DNA of 64,000 nucleotides from Alloboseaceae bacterium BT-24-1 (GTDB taxonomy: Bacteria > Pseudomonadota > Alphaproteobacteria > Rhizobiales > Beijerinckiaceae): NCBI GenBank assembly GCA_025846845.1, contig JAOYTL010000005.1, positions 372,001-436,000 of the forward strand, written 5' to 3'. The notes below the pieces were generated by a model. The model was not told the origin of the DNA. It saw only the letters and a program-made list of their open reading frames with translations, and did no database searches. Shown one piece after another: positions 16,574 through 24,567 of the stretch (its first letter is position 1; every line of letters starts with the position of its first letter). The translations under genes and the position numbers were made by a program.

Positions 16574-18024
16574 AGCTGGCCTCCCGGCGCCATGAAATGG
16601 TCGTCGGCTCGCACCGTCTCGCCGGCAAAGAGATCGGAGGCGGTGATGGTGATCGCCTGCGAAGGCGAAAGCGGCACGCCGGCCGGAACGGTGACGAGCA
16701 CGCGCACCTCGCGCGAGGAATCCGGATCGACGGTGACGACGGGCCGAAGATCGGCGCTCGGCGCGACGCCCACCGATTCGATCCGGATGCCCGGCAGGCC
16801 GGAGACGGTCAGGGCGAAGGGCCGGTGCTCCGGCCGCTTGTTGAGCAGGCGTACCGCATAGGCGTTGCGGATCGAGCCGTCGCTCAAGGTGACGAACAGC
16901 GGCGAACGCTCGTGCAGCACGGAGATGGCTGCGGTGCTGCGGGTCGCGAGCTGCCAAAGCATGGCACCGCCGACGATGACAATCAGCGCCGCATAGGCCA
17001 ATGTCCGCAGGCGCACCAGCCGGTAGATCGCGGCGAGCCCGGCGAGACGGCGCTGGATATTGCCCTCGGTATCATAGGCGATCAGCCGCGTCGGACGGCC
17101 GATCTTGGTCATCACATTGTCGCAGGCGTCGATGCACAGGCCGCACTGGATGCAGTCGACCTGCGCGCCGTCGCGGATGTCGATCCCGGTCGGGCAGACC
17201 GCGGCGCACTGGAAGCAGTCGATGCAGTCGCCCGCCGGCGCGCCCTCGGCCCGAAGCTTCGCCGCCTGCTTCACCGAGACGCGCGGCTCGCCGCGGTCAT
17301 AGCGATAGGTGACGTTGAGCGCCTCGTCGTCGGTCAGCGCTGCCTGGATGCGCGGCCAGGGGCACATGTATTTGCAGACCTGCTCGCGCATGATGCCGGC
17401 AAGCGCGTAGGTGGTGAAGGTCAGGATCGCGATCCAGACATAGGCCGAGAGCGGCGCGGTGAAGGTCGCGAGCTCGCGCACCAGCGTCGGTGCATCCGCG
17501 AAATAGAGCACCCAGGCGCCGCCAGTCCACCAGGCGATGACGAGCCAGACCGCGTGCTTGGCGCCCTTGCGCCAAAGCGTGTCGAAGCCCCAGGGCTCGG
17601 CGTCGCGGCGCATGCGCTCGCGCCGGTCGCCCTCGAAGACGCGCTCGACCGCGAGGAAGAGATCGGTCCAGACCGTCTGCGGGCAGAGATAGCCGCACCA
17701 GACCCGGCCGGCGACCGCATTCATCAGGAACAGGATGAAGGAGGCCAGGATCAGCAGGCCGGTGAAGTAGTAGACCTCCTGCGGCCAGATCTCGATGAAG
17801 AAGAAGTAGAAGCGGTTGTTGGCGATGTCGGCCAGCACCGCCTGGTTCGGCAGATACGGGCCGCGATCCCAGCGCAGGAAGGGCAGGAGGTAATAGATGC
17901 CTAGGCACAGGAAGAGGATGAGCCACTTCGCACGCCGGAACGGGCCCGACACGCTCTGCGGATAGACCTTCCGCGACGCCGCGAAGAGCGGGATGTCGTC
18001 AGGATCGGCCCCGGCGGCGCTCAC
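16570..18024 (-). CDS. ccoG: cbb3 oxidase accessory protein CcoG (FixG), 4Fe-4S membrane protein
   Basis: A 484-aa polyferredoxin-like membrane protein. It has about five membrane segments, a GRVWCGYLCPQTVW motif, KYMCPWPRIQ, and two 4Fe-4S clusters in the cytosolic part (CIDCFQCAAVCPTGID and CIQCGLCIDACDNVMTKIG). CcoG is thought to reduce Cu(II) to Cu(I) for the oxidase. The start is GTG, one base after the ccoP stop codon, so it has no promoter of its own and is read through from ccoN. Confidence 0.94.
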   Translation of the reverse strand: MSAAGADPDDIPLFAASRKVYPQSVSGPFRRAKWLILFLCLGIYYLLPFLRWDRGPYLPNQAVLADIANNRFYFFFIEIWPQEVYYFTGLLILASFILFLMNAVAGRVWCGYLCPQTVWTDLFLAVERVFEGDRRERMRRDAEPWGFDTLWRKGAKHAVWLVIAWWTGGAWVLYFADAPTLVRELATFTAPLSAYVWIAILTFTTYALAGIMREQVCKYMCPWPRIQAALTDDEALNVTYRYDRGEPRVSVKQAAKLRAEGAPAGDCIDCFQCAAVCPTGIDIRDGAQVDCIQCGLCIDACDNVMTKIGRPTRLIAYDTEGNIQRRLAGLAAIYRLVRLRTLAYAALIVIVGGAMLWQLATRSTAAISVLHERSPLFVTLSDGSIRNAYAVRLLNKRPEHRPFALTVSGLPGIRIESVGVAPSADLRPVVTVDPDSSREVRVLVTVPAGVPLSPSQAITITASDLFAGETVRADDHFMAPGGQL

Positions 18025-18025
18025 G

Positions 18026-18910
18026 CTACTGCCCTCCCCCCAGCGAGTGGACGTAGACGGTCAGCGCCTTGATCGTGGTCTCGTCGAGACGCCCGGCCCA
18101 GCCCGGCATCACGCCGTTTCGGCTGTTGGCGATGGTCTCGGTCAGCGAGGCCATGTCCATGCCGTAGAGGCTGATCGCGTCGGTCAGGTTGGGCGCACCC
18201 AGCTCCTGGTTGCCCTTGCCCGCGGCGCCATGGCAGGCGGCGCAATTGTCAGCGAAGACTTTTCTCCCGAGGACCAGGTCCGCCTTCGGCTCGGTCGGCA
18301 GGCCGGCGAGCTCGCGGACATGGCTGGCGACGGCGACGGTTTCCTCGCGCTTCAGCACGCCGTCGCGCCCGAAGGCCGGCATCTGGCTGACGCGCGTGTC
18401 GTTGTCGCCGGCGACGCGGATGCCGTGGCGGATCGTCTGCTGGATCGCTGCGGGCGAACCGCCCCAGAGCCAGTCGTCGTCGTTGAGGTTGGGATAGCCC
18501 TTGGCGCCGACGCCGCCGACGCCATGGCACGCCGCGCAATTGTCGCCGAAGGCGGCCTTGCCCTGCGCCATCGCGATCTGGAACAGGGTCGGGTCGGCCT
18601 TGATCTGCGCCGGCGTGGCGTCCGCCATGCCGGTGGCCTGCGCGGCGCGCTGCGCCTTGAGCTGCGCCATCTCCACGCTGATCTCGGAGCGGCTGGCATA
18701 GCCGATCACGCCCTTGGTCGTGTCGGTCAGCAACGGCCAGGCCGGATAGACGATCCAGTAGCCGATCGACCAGAGGATGCAGGCGTAGAAGACGCCGAGC
18801 CACCAGCGCGGCAGCGGCGCGTTGAGCTCGCGGATCCCGTCCCATTCATGCCCGGTCGTGCTGTAACCGGTGACGGCATCGACCTGCGGGGCGTCGTGCT
18901 TCTGGTCCAT
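18026..18910 (-). CDS. ccoP: cbb3 cytochrome c oxidase subunit III CcoP (FixP)
   Basis: A 294-aa dihaem cytochrome c. The N-terminus has NAPLPRWWLGVFYACILWSI, the conserved PxPxWWxxxF motif and membrane helix. Two haem-binding sites CAACH are at about residues 125-129 and 223-227, with methionines in SQMPAFGRDG and PGWAGRL regions as possible axial ligands. It passes electrons to the CcoO/CcoN core. It is the last oxidase subunit before the accessory genes. Confidence 0.96.
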   Translation of the reverse strand: MDQKHDAPQVDAVTGYSTTGHEWDGIRELNAPLPRWWLGVFYACILWSIGYWIVYPAWPLLTDTTKGVIGYASRSEISVEMAQLKAQRAAQATGMADATPAQIKADPTLFQIAMAQGKAAFGDNCAACHGVGGVGAKGYPNLNDDDWLWGGSPAAIQQTIRHGIRVAGDNDTRVSQMPAFGRDGVLKREETVAVASHVRELAGLPTEPKADLVLGRKVFADNCAACHGAAGKGNQELGAPNLTDAISLYGMDMASLTETIANSRNGVMPGWAGRLDETTIKALTVYVHSLGGGQ

Positions 18911-18913
18911 CGG

Positions 18914-19069
18914 TCAGTCCTCGCGCAGCGGATTGAGCGCGGCTTCCTCGAAGCGGGCGCGGTTCTTCGGCCAGAAGGCGTAGACGCAGACCCCGAGGAA
19001 GACGGCGACGAAATAGAGGAGTCCGGCGGACTGGGCGAAGCCGGCGAGCCAGTGATAGGTGGTTTGCAT
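18914..19069 (-). CDS. ccoQ: cbb3 oxidase small subunit CcoQ (FixQ)
   Basis: A 51-aa protein read by hand on the minus strand. It starts MQTTYHWLAGFAQSAGLLYF, has one membrane helix, and ends VYAFWPKNRARFEEAALNPL-RED, the characteristic FW-P-x-N-[RK] and charged tail of FixQ/CcoQ. It stabilises the CcoP association with the core complex. It lies eight bases after ccoO and three bases before ccoP. Confidence 0.92.
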   Translation of the reverse strand: MQTTYHWLAGFAQSAGLLYFVAVFLGVCVYAFWPKNRARFEEAALNPLRED

Positions 19070-19077
19070 GGTCGGGC

Positions 19078-19842
19078 TCAGCGGATGTTGGCTTTGTCGT
19101 CGTAGAGCTTGAAGTCGACCATCGTTCCGAGCGCCTGCAGATAGGCGATCAGGGCGTCGGCTTCGCTGAGGCGCTGCGGATTGCCGTCGAAATCGCGCGA
19201 CTGCGCTTTGGGATAGCGCTTCTCCAGATCGGCCTGGCCGGGATGGTCCGGCGTCGCCTGCGCCTTCAGATCGCTCTGCGCCTGCGCGATCATCTCGTCG
19301 CTATAGGGCACCCCGCCGGCACGGTTGGCGCGCAGCTCGTCGACGATGTCCCCGAACTTCAGCTCGGTCTTCTCCAGGAAGGGATAGCCCGGCATGATCG
19401 ACTGCGGCACAATCGCGCGCGGCTCGGCCAGATGCGCTCTTTGCCATTCGTCTGAATACTTGCCGCCGACGCGGGCGAGGTCCGGCCCGGTCCGCTTCGA
19501 GCCCCATTGGAAGGGCTTGTCGTACATGCTCTCGGCCGCGAGCGAATAAGGCCCGTAGCGCTCGACCTCGTCGCGCAGCGGCCGGATCATCTGGCTGTGG
19601 CAGTTGTAACAGCCCTCGCGCACATAGATGCCGCGGCCGGCGAGCTCAAGCGGCGTATAGGGCCGCATGCCCTGCACCGTCTCGATCGTGTTCCGGAGGT
19701 AGAAGAGCGGCGCGATCTCGACGAGGCCGCCGATCGAGATCACCAGCAGCGTGCCGATGACCAGGACGATCGAGTTGGTCTCGAAGATCTTGTGCCTGGC
19801 CCAGAGCGAGCGGCGCGGAGCTTTCTGTTCGGTGCTCGTCAT
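19078..19842 (-). CDS. ccoO: cbb3 cytochrome c oxidase subunit II CcoO (FixO)
   Basis: A 254-aa monohaem cytochrome c with an N-terminal helix (residues 24-45) and the haem-binding motif CYNCH (78-82), in the family context GRGIYVREGCYNCHSQMIRP. Other CcoO hallmarks are GPYSLAAESMYDKPFQWGSK, RTGPDLARVGGKYSDEWQ and MPGYPFL (axial Met). It lies nine bases after ccoN. Confidence 0.97.
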   Translation of the reverse strand: MTSTEQKAPRRSLWARHKIFETNSIVLVIGTLLVISIGGLVEIAPLFYLRNTIETVQGMRPYTPLELAGRGIYVREGCYNCHSQMIRPLRDEVERYGPYSLAAESMYDKPFQWGSKRTGPDLARVGGKYSDEWQRAHLAEPRAIVPQSIMPGYPFLEKTELKFGDIVDELRANRAGGVPYSDEMIAQAQSDLKAQATPDHPGQADLEKRYPKAQSRDFDGNPQRLSEADALIAYLQALGTMVDFKLYDDKANIR

Positions 19843-19851
19843 GACGGCTCC

Positions 19852-21534
19852 TCAGGCGGTGGCGAGCTGGCGCGGCGGCAGCGCATGGGCCTGCGGCGTG
19901 TCGACCGCCTCCTCGCAGCGCACGGTCATCCAGAGGTTGAAGGCCATGATCAGCGCGCCGATCAGGAAGAGCGCACCGCCCAGCGCCCGGATCACGTAGA
20001 ACGGATGCATCGCCGCGACGGTCTCGATGAAGGCGTATTCGAGGAAGCCGAGCGAGGTGTAGGCCCGCCACATCAGGCCCTGCAGGATGCCCGAGACCCA
20101 CATCGCCGTGATGTAGAAGACGATGCCGAGCGTCGAGACCCAGAAGTGCCAGCTCACCAGCCGGAGCGAGTAGAGGCCTTTGCGGTTCCACAGCCAGGGC
20201 ACGAGGCAATAGATCGCGCCGAAGGAGATGTAGGCGACCCAGCCGAGCGCCCCGGCATGGACGTGGCCGATGGTCCAGTCTGTGTAGTGCGAGAGCCCGT
20301 TCACCGCCTTGATCGACATCAGCGGCCCCTCGAAGGTCGCCATGCCGTAGAAGGCGAGCGAGACCACCATCATCCGCAGCACCGGGTCGGTGCGCAGCCG
20401 GTCCCAGGCGCCCGACAGGGTCATGATGCCGTTGATCATGCCGCCCCAGGAGGGCATCCACAGCATGATCGAGAAGGTCATGCCGAGCGTCTGCGCCCAA
20501 TCGGGCAGCGCGGTGTAGTGGAGATGGTGCGGGCCGGCCCAGATATAGATGAAGATCAGGGCCCAGAAATGGATGATCGAGAGCCGGTAGCTGTAGATCG
20601 GCCGCTCCGCGCGCTTGGGCACGAAATAGTACATGATCGCGAGGAAGCCGGCGGTCAGGAAGAAGCCGACGGCGTTGTGGCCGTACCACCACTGGAACAT
20701 CGCATCCTGCACGCCCGACCACAGGCCGTAGGACTTCGGCGACAGGATCGAGACCGGCACCGCGACGTTGTTGCCGATATGCAGGACCGCGATGGTCAGG
20801 ATGAAGCCGAGATAGAACCAGTTCGCCACATAGATGTGCGGCTCGGTGCGCTTCCTCAGCGTGCCCAGGAAGACCAGGAGATAGACGACCCAGACGATGG
20901 TTAGCCAGAGATCGGCATACCATTCCGGCTCGGCGTATTCCTTGCTCTGTGTGATGCCGAGCAGATAGCCGGTGCCGGCGATGAGGATGAACAGGTTGTA
21001 GCCGAGCACGACGAACCAGGGCGAAAGGTCGCCGGCGAGGCGGGCCCGGCAGGTGCGCTGCACGACATAGAACGAGCTGCCGATCAGCACGTTGCCGCCG
21101 AAGGCGAAGACCACTGCCGAGGTATGCAGCGGCCGCATCCGGCCGAAATTGGTCCAGGGCAGGTCGAAGTTCAGCCCGGGAAAGGCGAGCTGCAATGCGA
21201 TGATCAGCCCGACGGCAAAGCCGGCGATGCCCCAGACCATCGCGGCGACGGTCGCGAACTTGACCGGCCCCATAGTGTAGTTGGGCTTGCCATCGATCTC
21301 CTGCGGCGGGACTGCCGGCGAGCCGTCGAAGCAGCGATTGCCGATCAGGATCATGCTGGCCGCGGCTGCGGCTGCACCGAGCATGGCGTGGAAGGCATAG
21401 CCGGAGTTTTCGGTCAGCGCGCCGATCAGGATCAGCGGCAGCACGCAGGCTCCCGCGATCAGCATCCCGATCATCTCGCCGACCGTCATTGGCCTGACAG
21501 GGCTCGTCGCCGTCACATCCGACTCCCGCTTCAT
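19852..21534 (-). CDS. ccoN: cbb3-type cytochrome c oxidase subunit I CcoN (FixN)
   Basis: A 560-aa catalytic subunit of the high-affinity terminal oxidase that reduces O2 at low oxygen. It shows the family's haem and copper ligand regions: GRMRPLHTSAVVFAFGGN (haem His), QWWYGHNAVGFFLT (copper His and the cross-linked Tyr region), GPHHLHYTALPDW (copper His pair) and IGHVHAGALGWVA (haem His pair). Helices number about 12-14. It is the first gene of an eight-gene operon ccoNOQPGHIS. An FNR box 60-73 bases upstream fits oxygen control by the adjacent regulator. Confidence 0.97.
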   Translation of the reverse strand: MKRESDVTATSPVRPMTVGEMIGMLIAGACVLPLILIGALTENSGYAFHAMLGAAAAAASMILIGNRCFDGSPAVPPQEIDGKPNYTMGPVKFATVAAMVWGIAGFAVGLIIALQLAFPGLNFDLPWTNFGRMRPLHTSAVVFAFGGNVLIGSSFYVVQRTCRARLAGDLSPWFVVLGYNLFILIAGTGYLLGITQSKEYAEPEWYADLWLTIVWVVYLLVFLGTLRKRTEPHIYVANWFYLGFILTIAVLHIGNNVAVPVSILSPKSYGLWSGVQDAMFQWWYGHNAVGFFLTAGFLAIMYYFVPKRAERPIYSYRLSIIHFWALIFIYIWAGPHHLHYTALPDWAQTLGMTFSIMLWMPSWGGMINGIMTLSGAWDRLRTDPVLRMMVVSLAFYGMATFEGPLMSIKAVNGLSHYTDWTIGHVHAGALGWVAYISFGAIYCLVPWLWNRKGLYSLRLVSWHFWVSTLGIVFYITAMWVSGILQGLMWRAYTSLGFLEYAFIETVAAMHPFYVIRALGGALFLIGALIMAFNLWMTVRCEEAVDTPQAHALPPRQLATA

Positions 21535-21593
21535 CGCAGGCGCGTGGGTCGCGCCCTCGACGGGAGGCTTAGCGGCCGGCTGGCCGGGCGGCT

Positions 21594-21607
21594 TTGATTC
21601 AGGTCAA
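21594..21607. promoter_or_regulatory. FNR/FixK box upstream of ccoN
   Basis: TTGATTCAGGTCAA differs by one base from the palindrome TTGAT-N4-ATCAA. It lies 60-73 bases before the ccoN start codon, a usual place for activation of fixNOQP by FixK or FnrN. Confidence 0.8.
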
Positions 21608-21644
21608 GCGCGGGAAGGGGCAGGCTGCGGCGGGACGGCGCAGT

Positions 21645-22364
21645 TCACGCCGCGACGGCGCTCATCCGCTCGGGGTTCATCACACGCACGCCGCCGGGCA
21701 CGATCAGGATCGTCTTGTCCTTGGAGAGACGCGTGAAGGTGCGGCTCACTGTCTCGATCGTCAGCCCGAGGAAATCGGCGATGTCCTGCCGTGTCATCGG
21801 CAGCGGCACCGTCACCGACGGCTTGCCGAGCCTTGCCCAGCGCTGCTGCATGCCGAGCAGGAAGCAGATCAGCTTCTCTTCGGCGGTCCGGCGGCCGAGC
21901 AGCATCATCTGCTCATGGGCGAGCGTCAGCTCATGTGTCGCGAACGCGTGCAGCCGCTTGAGCAGGTGCGGCTTGGCGTCGACCAGCGCCGTATAGGCGC
22001 CGCGCGAGAAGGCGCAGACCGCGACATCGCCGATCGCGTCGGCCGAGAAACCATAGGCATCGCGCATGGCGAGTCCGAGGAAATCACCTGGCAGCGCGAA
22101 GCCGACGACCTGGCGGCGCCCGTCGGACAAAAGCTTGTAGAGCCGGATGACGCCGCCAGTGACGTTGTAGACACAGTGCGCCTCGGACCCTTGCGAGAAC
22201 AGCGTATCGCCGGAGGCAAAATGCGTCGGCGTCGCCAGCGATTCCAGCAGGGCGAGCTCGTCTTCCGACAACGATGCGCAGACGCTAACCAGCCGGACCA
22301 TGCAGCTGCGGCATCCGCTCTCGCCGTGGACGGCGGCGCTGCACGCCGAGGGCTGACAATTCAC
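21645..22364 (-). CDS. fnrN: FNR-type oxygen-sensing transcription regulator (FnrN/FixK branch)
   Basis: A 239-aa Crp/Fnr-family protein. Near the N-terminus it has C18-x2-C21-x7-C29 and a further Cys117 (GDVAVCAFS), the pattern that ligates an oxygen-labile 4Fe-4S cluster. A cyclic-nucleotide-like fold follows, then a helix-turn-helix (MTRQDIADFLGLTIETVSRT) with the E-x-x-S-R that reads TTGAT. The start was set at GTG (22362-22364) because AGGAAGG is seven bases upstream; an upstream in-frame ATG at 22418 would add 18 residues. It is encoded next to ccoN and has an FNR box in the divergent gap, so it probably controls the oxidase operon and possibly itself. Confidence 0.9.
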   Translation of the reverse strand: MNCQPSACSAAVHGESGCRSCMVRLVSVCASLSEDELALLESLATPTHFASGDTLFSQGSEAHCVYNVTGGVIRLYKLLSDGRRQVVGFALPGDFLGLAMRDAYGFSADAIGDVAVCAFSRGAYTALVDAKPHLLKRLHAFATHELTLAHEQMMLLGRRTAEEKLICFLLGMQQRWARLGKPSVTVPLPMTRQDIADFLGLTIETVSRTFTRLSKDKTILIVPGGVRVMNPERMSAVAA

Positions 22365-22447
22365 GATCGCACCTTCCTGCTCATGCGCGGAGCTTATCGC
22401 ATGCACGAAGGCCGACAAAGCGCGTGCCCCGTCGCAGGGCCGCGGAT

Positions 22448-22461
22448 TTGATCCAGATCAA
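22448..22461. promoter_or_regulatory. FNR box between the regulator and a divergent gene
   Basis: TTGATCCAGATCAA is a perfect match to the FNR palindrome TTGAT-N4-ATCAA. It is about 84 bases from the regulator GTG and 60 bases from the ATG of the divergent gene, so it could control either or both. Confidence 0.8.
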
Positions 22462-22521
22462 TGCGGCGACAGGCCCGGCACAACGAGGTTGCTGCCTCGA
22501 AACTGGGGAGAGACGCGCGTG

Positions 22522-22986
22522 ATGGGCGATGACATCTTCGAAGTCGCGCGCATCGTGCCGGACAGCGCCGACACGGTCTATGGGCTCGTCACCTTGCTGC
22601 ATCCCGAGGTCACGCCCGATGGCTGGACAGCCTTCGTGCGCGACCATTCGCAGGATGGGGCGCAGCCACGCGGTGTCTTCGCCCTTCGGGATGCACGCCG
22701 GATGCCGCACGCCCTGTTCGGCTTCTGCATCGCACGGACGCTCGCCGGCGACACGACACTGGAAATCTCCGAGATCGCCATGCTGCGCCTGCCCGGGACC
22801 TGCCTCGTCGACGCGCTGCTCCGCTTCGCCAATCAGCTCGCGGCGCAGCTCGACCTGCCGCGCATTGCGATCTCGCTGGAGCGATCGGCTGCCTGGCCGC
22901 AGGATCACGACGCGTTGCAGCGCTGCGGCTTCCAGATCGACCGTGTGATGGTCCTTGGCCGCGCCCGGCTGGAGCCGGCAGCCTGA
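22522..22986 (+). CDS. GNAT-like protein of unknown substrate, divergent from the FNR regulator
   Basis: A 154-aa protein that looks like a small acetyltransferase fold: a beta-strand/helix N-terminus (FEVARIVPDSADTVYGLVTL), a central FGFCIARTLAGDTTLEISEI with AMLRLPGTCLVDALLRFANQ resembling GNAT motifs A/B, and ALQRCGFQIDRVMVLGRARL near the end, the typical 'lagging GF' closing motif. The acyl-CoA P-loop is not clear, so the family is tentative. GGGGAG lies about 11 bases upstream, and GTG at 22519 is an alternative. It shares a promoter gap with a perfect FNR box, so oxygen-linked expression is likely. Confidence 0.6.
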   Translation: MGDDIFEVARIVPDSADTVYGLVTLLHPEVTPDGWTAFVRDHSQDGAQPRGVFALRDARRMPHALFGFCIARTLAGDTTLEISEIAMLRLPGTCLVDALLRFANQLAAQLDLPRIAISLERSAAWPQDHDALQRCGFQIDRVMVLGRARLEPAA

Positions 22987-23085
22987 TCGCCCGCGGCCGG
23001 CCGGTTCAGAGCCGCCATCGGTTCGTCGCCCACCATGCCGCCAGCGCAATGGCGACCATGCCGAGCGTGACAAGAAGCGCCTCGC

Positions 23086-23283
23086 CTATCGAGCCGGCTC
23101 CTTCCGTGCGCCCATGAAATTCGCGAACCAGGCGCCGTCGACGACCTCCTTGGAATCGTCGCGCCACTGCGCCGTCACCCGGCACAGCAGCTGGATCTCA
23201 TCGTAGGATAGATCGAAGAACGGCAGCAGCATCGGGTTGCCGACGATCGAGCTATCGCTCTCGGCCACAGCTTCGCCGTCCAT
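23086..23283 (-). CDS. Small protein, unknown function
   Basis: A 65-aa reading frame from ATG (23281-23283), preceded by GGGGGGA spaced about seven bases. The product, MDGEAVAESDSSIVGNPMLL then PFFDLSYDEIQLLCRVTAQW, is acidic at the N-terminus and has a helical middle with a hydrophobic face; it has no signal peptide. It could be a short regulator or an adaptor. No family is recognised. An in-frame upstream ATG would add ten basic residues. Codon pattern is GC3-rich like its neighbours, which supports coding. Confidence 0.5.
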   Translation of the reverse strand: MDGEAVAESDSSIVGNPMLLPFFDLSYDEIQLLCRVTAQWRDDSKEVVDGAWFANFMGARKEPAR

Positions 23284-23528
23284 GAATCGTCCCCCCATGC
23301 GTCGCCCTCGCATCGGCTCCTTCCGGAGCGCGCCGAGGCAACATCAATCTTATGCGTCCCGCCACACCCAAATGGGGGGCGGCCGACGTTATTGTTCCTT
23401 ATGGTACCGATTTCGGCGAATTCGCATAGAGCTTTCGGCACCGGCGCATCTTGAACGGTGGGGATCACGGCGCCAGATGGCGCGGGCGTCGGCTTTGCGG
23501 CGTGCCGTACCAGTCCCGGACCCCGCTT

Positions 23529-24566
23529 ATGCCCGTCAATCTCGAACTCGGCCTCGACACCTTCGGCGACGTCACCGCGGGCCCGGATGGCGCCTTGCTC
23601 CCGCATGCGCAGGTGATCCGCGACCTCGTCGAGCAGGCCGTGCTCGCCGACGAACTCGGCATCGATTTCTTCGGCATCGGCGAGCACCACCGCGCCGACT
23701 TCGCGGTGTCCTCGCCCGAGACCGTGCTCGCCGGCATCGCGACCCGCACCAGCCGCATCCGTCTCGGTTCGGCGGTCACCGTGCTGAGCTCGGACGACCC
23801 GATCCGCGTCTTTCAGCGCTTCTCGACCGTCGACGCGCTCTCGAATGGCCGCGCCGAGGTCATCCTCGGCCGCGGTTCCTTCACCGAATCCTTCCCCCTT
23901 TTCGGCTTCGACCTGCGGCAATACGAGGTACTGTTCGAGGAGAAGCTCGATCTCTTCGCCGAGCTGATCCGCAAGAAGAGCATCACCTGGGAAGGAACCT
24001 TGCGCCCGCCGCTCAAGGACCAGCAGGTCTTTCCGCCATTGGAGAGAGGCGGGCTGACGACCTGGATCGGCGTCGGCGGCAGCCCGGAATCGGTGATGCG
24101 GGCGGCGCGTTACGACCTGCCGCTGATGCTCGCTATCATCGGCGGGCCGGCGCAGCGCTTCGCGCCTTACGCCCAGCTCTACCGCGACGCGCTTGCGCGG
24201 CTCGGCCATGCCGAACGGCCGATCGGCGTACATTCGCCCGGCTATGTCGCGGCGAGCGATGGTGAGGCCGCCGAGGAGTTCTTCCCGGCCTACAAGGCGA
24301 TGCGCGACCGCATCGGCGCCGAGCGCGGCTGGGGGCCGATGTCGCGCGAAGAGTTCGAGCGCGAGGTTTCGGGCGGTTCGCTCTATCTCGGCTCGCCCGA
24401 AACCGTCGCGCGCAAGATCGCCGCGACGGTGAAGGCGCTTGGCCTCCAGCGCTTCCAGCTCAAGATCAGCGCCGGGCCGCTTTCGCAGGACAAGCTGCTG
24501 CGCTGCATCGAGCTCTATGGCCGCGAGGTCGTCCCGCTGGTCCGCGACATGGTCGGCACGGGCTAG
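23529..24566 (+). CDS. Luciferase-like monooxygenase (LLM class flavin-dependent)
   Basis: A 345-aa TIM-barrel flavoenzyme of the bacterial luciferase group. The N-terminal strand LELGLDTFGD, the GIGEHHRADFAVSSPETVLA region and the RIRLGSAVTVLSSDDPIRVF stretch are typical, as is the LSNGRAEVILGRGSFTESFP loop that shapes the flavin pocket. FMN or F420 use cannot be decided, but these organisms commonly use FMNH2. Substrate unknown. No strong ribosome site is seen before ATG 23529; the upstream in-frame extension is Arg-rich and not family-like. It is convergent with the lactonase gene, with two bases between stops. Confidence 0.9.
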   Translation: MPVNLELGLDTFGDVTAGPDGALLPHAQVIRDLVEQAVLADELGIDFFGIGEHHRADFAVSSPETVLAGIATRTSRIRLGSAVTVLSSDDPIRVFQRFSTVDALSNGRAEVILGRGSFTESFPLFGFDLRQYEVLFEEKLDLFAELIRKKSITWEGTLRPPLKDQQVFPPLERGGLTTWIGVGGSPESVMRAARYDLPLMLAIIGGPAQRFAPYAQLYRDALARLGHAERPIGVHSPGYVAASDGEAAEEFFPAYKAMRDRIGAERGWGPMSREEFEREVSGGSLYLGSPETVARKIAATVKALGLQRFQLKISAGPLSQDKLLRCIELYGREVVPLVRDMVGTG

Positions 24567-24567
24567 C

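Noticed and set aside
23006..23085. Hydrophobic stretch on the minus strand just after the 23086-23283 gene (ends ATNRWRL)
   Set aside because: It reads like a membrane segment, but no start codon with a ribosome site exists upstream in frame; only an internal ATG would give 16 residues.
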